Part shown: piece by piece, positions 1 to 5,035 of the stretch
How positions within the stretch are numbered: position 1 is the stretch's first letter
Layout of the letters: each line of letters opens with the position of its first letter
Source of the DNA: an uncultured Carnobacterium sp.
GTDB lineage: Bacteria > Bacillota > Bacilli > Lactobacillales > Aerococcaceae
NCBI GenBank assembly: GCA_937923125.1
Contig: CALALK010000267.1
Coordinates: 1-5,949, forward strand
DNA length: 5,949 nt
Reading direction: 5' to 3'
Program-made: the position numbers and the translations under genes
Notes under the pieces: generated by a model
Seen by the model: the letters and a program-made list of their open reading frames with translations, nothing else
Database searches by the model: none
What the model was told of the DNA's origin: nothing

Positions 1-47
1 TTATCTCCTAATAAATGAGCCATCGTTGATTTTAGCCATTTTAACAT
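1..47 (-). CDS. Possible 5' end of the next operon gene (partial, runs off left edge)
   Basis: An ATG at 47-45 opens a minus-strand frame that stays open to the window edge, giving MLKWLKSTMAHLLGD and part of one more codon. It begins 14 bases after the glycosyltransferase stop, a spacing like the other junctions here. An AGGGAG Shine-Dalgarno at 58-63 precedes it, but the 10-base spacer is on the long side. Fifteen residues are too few to assign a family. The alternative is that this stretch is a short untranslated spacer and the next gene starts just beyond position 1, because a stronger AGGAG lies at 5-9. A second ATG at 39 gives only 12 residues before a TAA at 3-1 and has no ribosome site. 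Confidence 0.4.
   Translation of the reverse strand, partial: MLKWLKSTMAHLLGD
5..9 (-). promoter_or_regulatory. Candidate Shine-Dalgarno for a gene starting just outside the left edge
   Basis: On the minus strand this reads AGGAG followed by ATAA at the window edge. A start codon at normal spacing would fall two to four bases beyond position 1. It competes with the reading in which a gene already starts at 47. It could equally be chance, since in that reading these bases encode Leu-Gly-Asp. Confidence 0.3.
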
Positions 48-57
48 ATTGTGTCTA

Positions 58-63
58 CTCCCT
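58..63 (-). promoter_or_regulatory. Candidate Shine-Dalgarno for the partial gene starting at 47
   Basis: The minus strand reads AGGGAG here, overlapping the glycosyltransferase stop codon (64-62), and then ten bases before the ATG at 47. The motif is good and the spacing slightly long. Confidence 0.4.
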
Positions 64-1018
64 AAACTCTTTTAAGAATTGTTTTATATAGATTCTTATT
101 AATTAACAGCGCCACGAAAGATAACTTTCTTTTACTGTTAAATAAAGAATTATTTAAAATGAATCTCTTATTTTTCTTCAAATATTGAATGAGTTCAAAT
201 TCCAACTTCTCGTCCTTATATTCCTCATCCTTAAGTAATCTATCTAAAACATAAAAATACGCCCAACAGATTCGTGTATCTGCTTGGTATTTTAAGTTTG
301 GATATTTTTCGGAAATGATTTTGGCATTCTTTTCATATGCTTCAATTACATTCAAAAATTTAGAAGTAAATTTTTGTGTTGTAATGCTATTTTCACGATG
401 CATATAGTAATACTTTTTCGCCTCTGTAGCAGCAATCTTCTCACATCTACTTAATAAATCCACCATAATAAATGCATCTTCTGCTATCTTCCCTTTATCA
501 AAACGAATTTGATCAAACAAACTCTTCTTATATAATTTATTAACAGCAGTAACAGAAAACACTTTTGCTTCAAGGACCATTTTTATTGCTTGTTCACTTG
601 TCATTAAGTATGGTTTATTTTCGGTATTATCTTTTGTAATTTCATCGTTGTAAACATCATTTAATCTACAAAAAGAAATTTCAGAATCATACTTTAATAG
701 ATTCGATAGAAGAATTTCGTACATATCTTCATCGACAAAATCATCACTGTCTACAAATCCAACATAATCAGAAGTAGCTTTATCAATACCATAGTTTCTT
801 GCATCAGATAATCCACCATTTTCTTTATGATAGACAACAATTCTAGAATCTCTTTGAGCTAATTCATCACAGAGTTTACCACTGTTATCTTTTGATCCAT
901 CATCCACTAAGATAATTTCAATATTTTTATGTGTCTGATTAATCAACGATTCTACACATCGTTCTAGGTATTGTTCAACGTTGTATACTGGAACAATGAT
1001 ACTAATTTTTGGTTCCAT
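62..1018 (-). CDS. Family 2 glycosyltransferase (GT-A fold), polysaccharide biosynthesis
   Basis: This 318-residue protein is an inverting, nucleotide-sugar-dependent glycosyltransferase that probably adds one sugar to a surface glycan at the inner face of the membrane. The N-terminal GT-A domain is clear: ISIIVPVYN (5-13), VDDGS (38-42, nucleotide binding), NGGLSDARNYG (67-77), and the metal-binding DXD as DSDD (90-93) inside FVDSDDFVD. AEDAF (179-183) fits the Glu-Asp region that supplies the catalytic base, and a YYYMHRENSI segment (203-212) is typical of this subgroup. There is no membrane helix; the C-terminal third is Lys-rich and may sit against the membrane. The frame stays open upstream to 1075, but the start at 1018 is preferred because AAGGGGAG precedes it and the family N-terminus begins right there. 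It overlaps the LicD gene by 17 bases. Donor and acceptor sugars cannot be told. Its GC content is much lower than that of the genes upstream. The family call is secure; the specific role is inferred. Confidence 0.95.
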   Translation of the reverse strand: MEPKISIIVPVYNVEQYLERCVESLINQTHKNIEIILVDDGSKDNSGKLCDELAQRDSRIVVYHKENGGLSDARNYGIDKATSDYVGFVDSDDFVDEDMYEILLSNLLKYDSEISFCRLNDVYNDEITKDNTENKPYLMTSEQAIKMVLEAKVFSVTAVNKLYKKSLFDQIRFDKGKIAEDAFIMVDLLSRCEKIAATEAKKYYYMHRENSITTQKFTSKFLNVIEAYEKNAKIISEKYPNLKYQADTRICWAYFYVLDRLLKDEEYKDEKLEFELIQYLKKNKRFILNNSLFNSKRKLSFVALLINKNLYKTILKRV

Positions 1019-1841
1019 AATACTCCCCTTTATACTTCTCGTATCCATTTTCAAGATCGACAAATAATGCATCATGATGCGCTACCTGCTTATCTGCTGG
1101 AGGTGGTGTCATATAATCACCAAATGCTGTTTTTAAGTAAGCATCGTATCCAACTGGAATTGGCATTTCCGTTTGTTCAAATGGTACAAATAACGCTGAT
1201 TCAAAGCTTTCAATTGGATATTTATTCTTCATATATCCAGGACCTGCACAAAGTTCAGTAATCCCATCACTTTCTTCACGCGTGTACTTTGTCATCTCAC
1301 GCTGCGCCTTGCTCCAAATCTTATAACGTAATGAACGTGTCGGGAATAATCCTAATAAGAATAAACTACCCCACTTCATTAACCCACCATGTTTTTCGGG
1401 TACTGTTTGCGCACGGAACAATGAGTAAATCAATGCCCAGCGGACTTGTTTCTTACGTTCTGATTCTGATTTTGGATAATAATCTAGTGGAAGGATATCA
1501 ATCGCTAAGCCGTGTGGGACATCTAAATCCGCTTGATAAGGCTTCACGCATGTCGTTTCTTTATCACGAATCGTCACAAATAAATTACGGTCTAAGTAAT
1601 GTTCGTCACTGTTTGACATCACATAACGCGCGTCTGCTTCTTTTGGCCATAATTCGATTAATTTCTCATAATCTTTACGTGGCATAAAGAAATCTAAATC
1701 ATCATCCCAAGGGATAAAGCCTTTATGGCGAAGTGCTCCAATGGCCCCACCACCGCATAAATAACATAATAATTCATGTTGCTTACAAAATGACACAAAG
1801 TATTCAGCCATTTCTAAGCATTTCTCTTGTAATGGTTCCAT
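1002..1841 (-). CDS. licD: LicD-family phosphotransferase, probable CDP-ribitol-dependent ribitol-phosphate transferase
   Basis: The 279-residue protein belongs to the LicD/fukutin nucleotidyltransferase-fold family, which moves a phospho-alcohol from a CDP carrier onto a glycan. The signature is GALRHKGFIPWDDDLD (35-50), with metal-binding acidic residues D46-D48 and D50, followed by MPRKDYEKL (53-61). Further family blocks are GLAIDILPLD (111-120) and AFGDYMTPPP (239-248), with a late HHD (255-257). An unusual CYLC pair (C26, C29) sits directly before the glycine-rich loop. The start at 1841 is preferred over an in-frame ATG at 1868, because GTGAGG lies five bases upstream and because the longer form would overlap tarJ without a ribosome site. 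LicD of pneumococcus transfers phosphocholine, but no choline genes are visible here, while the two genes directly upstream make CDP-ribitol. I therefore infer ribitol-phosphate transfer. Family secure, substrate inferred. Confidence 0.92.
   Translation of the reverse strand: MEPLQEKCLEMAEYFVSFCKQHELLCYLCGGGAIGALRHKGFIPWDDDLDFFMPRKDYEKLIELWPKEADARYVMSNSDEHYLDRNLFVTIRDKETTCVKPYQADLDVPHGLAIDILPLDYYPKSESERKKQVRWALIYSLFRAQTVPEKHGGLMKWGSLFLLGLFPTRSLRYKIWSKAQREMTKYTREESDGITELCAGPGYMKNKYPIESFESALFVPFEQTEMPIPVGYDAYLKTAFGDYMTPPPADKQVAHHDALFVDLENGYEKYKGEYYGTKN
1023..1030 (-). promoter_or_regulatory. Shine-Dalgarno that fixes the glycosyltransferase start at 1018
   Basis: The minus strand reads AAGGGGAG followed by TATT and ATG. 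The site lies inside the last codons of the LicD gene, so the two genes are probably translationally coupled. It rules out the longer frame from 1075, whose extra 19 residues are read from within LicD coding sequence. Confidence 0.8.
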
Positions 1842-1846
1842 GTTTT

Positions 1847-1853
1847 CCTCACT
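1847..1853 (-). promoter_or_regulatory. Shine-Dalgarno supporting the LicD start at 1841
   Basis: The minus strand reads AGTGAGG, then AAAAC and ATG. It follows the tarJ stop codon (1858-1856) closely. The other in-frame ATG at 1868 has only a weak CAGTGG upstream. Confidence 0.7.
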
Positions 1854-1855
1854 TT

Positions 1856-2884
1856 CTAAATATCCCATTTAGCCACTGTTTTAAATGGCGTTAATTTATC
1901 TTCCTCGAAGAAATGATAAATGTCTTTCATCTCTTGGATTGGATTTGATTCAAAAATAATTAAGTTCAAACGTGCATGTACTTTTGGATCTGCCATGAAT
2001 TGAACAGCCTCTTCAAAGTCCTTACGACCTGAACGAGAGCTACCGACCCAAGTCAATCCTTTTTCAAGAATGTCACGTGTGTTTAATGGCACTTCAAACT
2101 CACTAACCCCCATCATAACAACCGTTCCTTGAGGTTGAATATGACGGATGATTTCGCGATACGCATCTTGAGTACCGCTACCGCCAACACATTCAATCGC
2201 ATGATCGAATGTAAAGTCTTCTGGAAGGTCGCTCACATCATACACTTCATCAACAAATGAGAACAAACGCAACTTCTCAGGATTTTTACCGACAATAATA
2301 ATCTTAGATTCCGGGAATTTTGCTTTTGCAATCGTTGCTACAACGTATGCTAAACTTCCTGAGCCCCATACCACGATACGATTACGACGGCTATGAGCCA
2401 CTTTGTCAAAACGACGTAATCCGTGAACCCCAACTGAAACGAATTCAGAAATAGCAGCGACTTTATCTGGAACATCTTCGTATTTCACAACACGGTCGAT
2501 TGGAATTGTCACGAATTCACGCATGAATCCATCATGGCCACTTGAGCGGAAGTATGTTCCATTCACATAGTTCTCATAAAACTCTGTCTCCTGGTCAAAA
2601 TCACGTGGTGGTTGGTTTGGAATCATCACCACATGGTCTCCTGGCTTATACGTTCCTGTTGGGTCCGCAACGACGATTCCACAACATTCATGAATCAATG
2701 CCATTGGTAATTTCTTCTGCAAAATTTTAGCAGGACGTGTTCCTTGAAAGTAACGTTGGTCGGCATGACACAAAGCTAAATAGTTTGGTCGTACCACCAC
2801 AGTATCTTCTTCATAGAAAGACACATCTTCATATTTAATTGAGAAAAACGATGGACGAATGAGTTGATACACTCGATTAATCAT
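1856..2884 (-). CDS. tarJ: TarJ-type ribulose-5-phosphate reductase (zinc-dependent alcohol dehydrogenase family)
   Basis: This 342-residue protein is expected to reduce D-ribulose-5-phosphate to D-ribitol-5-phosphate with NADPH, the first step to CDP-ribitol in the cytoplasm. It has the medium-chain dehydrogenase layout: an N-terminal catalytic domain with zinc ligands C39 (in LCHADQRY) and H65-E66 (in IHECCG), then a Rossmann domain with GSGSLAY (174-180), then the C-terminal catalytic part. The classical four-cysteine structural zinc lobe is absent. The segments YFRSSGHDGFM (111-121), FSFVDEVYDV (208-217), FDHAIECVGG (226-235) and LTWVGSSRSG are what I recall of staphylococcal TarJ, and the start MINRVYQL matches too. 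The Rossmann loop has Ala where most family members have the third Gly. Its ATG follows the tarI stop after one base and has AGGAGAG seven bases upstream. Pairing with tarI makes the assignment strong; the Hib-type Bcs1 fusion is the same activity joined in one chain. Confidence 0.95.
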   Translation of the reverse strand: MINRVYQLIRPSFFSIKYEDVSFYEEDTVVVRPNYLALCHADQRYFQGTRPAKILQKKLPMALIHECCGIVVADPTGTYKPGDHVVMIPNQPPRDFDQETEFYENYVNGTYFRSSGHDGFMREFVTIPIDRVVKYEDVPDKVAAISEFVSVGVHGLRRFDKVAHSRRNRIVVWGSGSLAYVVATIAKAKFPESKIIIVGKNPEKLRLFSFVDEVYDVSDLPEDFTFDHAIECVGGSGTQDAYREIIRHIQPQGTVVMMGVSEFEVPLNTRDILEKGLTWVGSSRSGRKDFEEAVQFMADPKVHARLNLIIFESNPIQEMKDIYHFFEEDKLTPFKTVAKWDI

Positions 2885-2885
2885 T

Positions 2886-3593
2886 TTAAATCTCTCCTAA
2901 CATCGCTTGCGCAATTTTCAAATCTGTTACTGTTGTGATTTTAATGTTTGAGTATTCACCCTCGACAAGAGCTACTTTCACATCGTTAACCACGAATACT
3001 TTACAAGCATCGGTCAAGATTTCTTTGACATCATCTGTAAGGCTATCATACAAGTCAGTAAAGGCTTGAATTTTAAATGTTTGAGGTGTTTGTCCTTGAT
3101 ACATATGTGTTCTGTTTGGAATAGAAGAAATCACTTTTCCATCTACAGATTCAACAATTGTATCATTGGCCATCACTACAGTATCCGCTACATCATAGTG
3201 TTTCATCGCTTCAATATTATCAACAATCATGCGATATGAAACAAACGGACGAACTGCATCATGTGTAATCAATACATCTTCAGGTGAAAATGATCCGCTA
3301 TTTTTGATATCCGTAATAATACTTAAGATGCTATCATTACGATTTCCACCACCGCTAACGACACGGATTTTGTCCTTGTTCGTCAAAATGTGTTTATCTA
3401 ATAAATCATTGAAGTAGCTCACCCAGTTTGGATGTACCGCTACATAGACAACATCTACATCTGGAACAAACAAGAATTTTTCGACTGTGTGAATAATAAT
3501 TGGTTTGTTTCCTAATGGTAGAAATTGTTTTGGCATTTCTTGGATTCCCATACGAGTTCCGGTTCCACCGGCTAAAATCCCAGCATAAATCAT
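2886..3593 (-). CDS. tarI: TarI, D-ribitol-5-phosphate cytidylyltransferase
   Basis: This 235-residue IspD/TarI-family enzyme is expected to join CTP and ribitol-5-phosphate to give CDP-ribitol and pyrophosphate. CTP-binding motifs are in family order: AGILAGGTGTRMG (4-16), PKQF (21-24), GGGNRNDS (81-88), HDAVRPF (111-117), YQGQTPQTF (165-173), TDACK (194-198) and NIKITTVTDL (216-225). The length is normal. The same fold includes IspD of isoprenoid synthesis; the TarI choice rests on the adjoining tarJ and on overall likeness to staphylococcal TarI. Start choice matters: a GTG at 3602 would add three residues, but that GTG is part of the Shine-Dalgarno AAGAGGTG. The ATG at 3593 sits six bases after it and gives the usual short family N-terminus. 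The gene follows the second LCP gene by 23 bases. Its human relative is ISPD (CRPPA). Confidence 0.95.
   Translation of the reverse strand: MIYAGILAGGTGTRMGIQEMPKQFLPLGNKPIIIHTVEKFLFVPDVDVVYVAVHPNWVSYFNDLLDKHILTNKDKIRVVSGGGNRNDSILSIITDIKNSGSFSPEDVLITHDAVRPFVSYRMIVDNIEAMKHYDVADTVVMANDTIVESVDGKVISSIPNRTHMYQGQTPQTFKIQAFTDLYDSLTDDVKEILTDACKVFVVNDVKVALVEGEYSNIKITTVTDLKIAQAMLGEI
2892..2898 (-). promoter_or_regulatory. Shine-Dalgarno for tarJ
   Basis: AGGAGAG on the minus strand lies seven bases before the tarJ ATG and within the last codons of tarI. The two genes are separated by one base, so translation is likely coupled and the two enzymes made in similar amounts. Confidence 0.85.
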
Positions 3594-3599
3594 TTTATA

Positions 3600-3607
3600 C
3601 ACCTCTT
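3600..3607 (-). promoter_or_regulatory. Shine-Dalgarno that decides the tarI start
   Basis: AAGAGGTG on the minus strand contains the in-frame GTG (3602-3600) that could be mistaken for a start. The ATG at 3593 lies six bases further on, at good spacing. Confidence 0.8.
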
Positions 3608-3616
3608 ATTTTCCTA

Positions 3617-4657
3617 TTACGGAGTTGTTAAATAATATAAATCTTCTCTTTGTTGTAGTAATGGATAAGTTTGAACAGTTGGTTGTCCCATTAACTTACG
3701 GATTGAATTGCTTACTCCAAGCAACACCTCATCCGTTGCATATGAGTAATAGATTTGCTCTCCTGCATTGTTTGTTAATAACAACTGTCTTTCTTCGATA
3801 AATGTTTGTGTTAAATTATTTCCTGCGATAGCAGGACCATAAGTGTTTTTAAGGGCCATCACTTGTCCAATTGGCAAGTCCGTTTTCACGTTCTTACTTA
3901 CCGCATTCATTAACTGCTCAAAGTTTGTAACAGAATTAAAAGTCATCAATTTTTTAACAAGTTCCTCGATAACGATACGTTGACGTTTTTGACGTCCTGT
4001 ATCTCCTTCTGGATCATCGTAACGCATACGTGCAAAACGTAAGGCACTTTCACCATCAAGCAGTTCAGTCTTTCCTTCAACGAAAGAACGTCCTTCATAT
4101 GTGAAAGTAAGTGGACTTGTCACTTCAATTCCACCGACAGCATCCACGAATTCCATTAAGCCTCCCATGTTAATTTGCACATAGAAGTCAATTGTCGTAT
4201 CAAGCATTTTCTCAACTGAATTAATAACCATTGGAGCCTTCCCATAAGCAAAGGCGTGGTTCAATTTATCATATCCACCTGTTCCAACAATTTCAGTGTA
4301 AGTATCACGAGGTAAACTTAGTAATTGTGATTTCTTCATTGATGGATTAATCGTTAATAGTAACATTGTATCTGAACGTCCATCTTCTTCTTCACGTCCA
4401 TATGCGCCATTATCGATCCCCAACAATAGAATGTTAATCGGTTTTGCGTTTTTTATGATATCATCAACTTCTTTTTCAGTACGGTTTCCAACATCTTGAG
4501 TGATTGTGTTAATCGTATGGTTAATTCGACTTGCATAGTAAGTTCCCACTACTGCAATAATCGCGAGTAAAAGGATTAAAATAAAACCAATACGTCCACG
4601 TTTCTTTTTCTTTTCTTGACGTCTCCCTTTTCGGGTCCATTCATTTGATTCGTTCAT
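3617..4657 (-). CDS. LytR-CpsA-Psr (LCP) family cell-wall glycopolymer ligase, paralogue without tail
   Basis: LCP proteins move undecaprenyl-phosphate-linked teichoic acid or capsule onto peptidoglycan outside the membrane. This 346-residue copy has a very basic cytoplasmic N-terminus (residues 9-22), one membrane helix (about 23-41), a linker, and the extracellular LCP domain: LLLGIDNGAYGR (77-88), R94 and D96 in GRSDTM, SLPRD with R117-D118, D130-K131-LNHA, VDAVGGIEV (171-179), and the block ARMRYDDPEGDTGRQKRQ (209-226), whose Arg residues and Asp match the lipid-pyrophosphate-binding set of the family. It ends soon after the domain, at residue 346. GGAG at 4665-4668 lies seven bases before the ATG, and the upstream LCP gene stops 18 bases earlier. 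The two LCP genes look like a tandem duplication. As the copy next to tarI it may serve the ribitol-containing polymer, but division of labour cannot be read from sequence. Confidence 0.96.
   Translation of the reverse strand: MNESNEWTRKGRRQEKKKKRGRIGFILILLLAIIAVVGTYYASRINHTINTITQDVGNRTEKEVDDIIKNAKPINILLLGIDNGAYGREEEDGRSDTMLLLTINPSMKKSQLLSLPRDTYTEIVGTGGYDKLNHAFAYGKAPMVINSVEKMLDTTIDFYVQINMGGLMEFVDAVGGIEVTSPLTFTYEGRSFVEGKTELLDGESALRFARMRYDDPEGDTGRQKRQRIVIEELVKKLMTFNSVTNFEQLMNAVSKNVKTDLPIGQVMALKNTYGPAIAGNNLTQTFIEERQLLLTNNAGEQIYYSYATDEVLLGVSNSIRKLMGQPTVQTYPLLQQREDLYYLTTP
3980..4033. repeat. Direct repeat copy 1, conserved LCP motif
   Basis: This 54-base coding block matches 5330-5383 at 52 of 54 positions in the same orientation, offset 1350 bases. 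Both copies encode the identical 18 residues ARMRYDDPEGDTGRQKRQ. The two differences (3995 and 4019) are silent. Confidence 0.85.
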
Positions 4658-4662
4658 ATTTA

Positions 4663-4670
4663 CACTCCAA
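4663..4670 (-). promoter_or_regulatory. Shine-Dalgarno for the second LCP gene
   Basis: TTGGAGTG on the minus strand has its GGAG seven bases before the ATG at 4657. It occupies the 18-base gap after the stop codon of the first LCP gene. Confidence 0.75.
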
Positions 4671-4675
4671 TACTT

Positions 4676-5035
4676 TTAAGGGTTTTGTTTTTGTGTAGGC
4701 TGAGTTGGTGCAACAGGCGCTTGCGTTGTAGGAGCTGATCGTGTTGGTTGTACAGGCTGTGGTTGCTCTGGAGCAGCCGTTGCTTGTGTTGCGGGTGCTG
4801 TTGGTGTTACCGCACTACTTCCTCCACTATTATTAGATGGATTTGTCGGTTCCACATATTCGTCATCATCATTACTGTTGTTACTGTAATTGTTATTATT
4901 GTAACTATTGTTATAATTTGGCGTTACATTTGGTTCTACGTAAGTATCCCCTTGTTCTTGTACACCTGAATTGTTTTGAGGAGCATTTTGCTCGATATTC
5001 ACTGATGACTGTGTTTCTTTCGTTTCAATATGTTT
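4676..5035 (-). other. Low-complexity, probably disordered extracellular tail of the first LCP protein
   Basis: This is the coding region for visible residues 305-423. An Asn/Ser/Tyr-rich part (about 4862-4930, with a run of four Asn) is followed by a Pro/Thr/Ala/Gln-rich part ending QKQNP. A YVEP tetrapeptide occurs twice, on either side of the Asn-rich part. There is no LPXTG sorting signal and no second membrane helix. The AT-rich trinucleotide runs (AAC/AAT codons) make length changes between strains plausible. Confidence 0.85.

Noticed and set aside
971..1261. Plus-strand open frame of 96 codons
   Set aside because: It lies antisense to the licD and glycosyltransferase genes, matches no family I recognise, and has no good ribosome site.
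1289..1687. Plus-strand open frame of 132 codons
   Set aside because: It is wholly antisense to licD, whose protein motifs are unmistakable; the translated product has no recognisable domain.
2542..3417. Short plus-strand frames within tarJ and tarI
   Set aside because: They are 62 codons each, antisense to strongly supported enzymes, with no supporting signals.
2886..3593. IspD of the isoprenoid (MEP) pathway
   Set aside because: It has the same fold, but the adjoining tarJ and the wall-polymer context make ribitol-5-phosphate the likely substrate.
3594..3602. GTG start for tarI three codons upstream
   Set aside because: The GTG is part of the AAGAGGTG Shine-Dalgarno, and the ATG at 3593 has ideal spacing.
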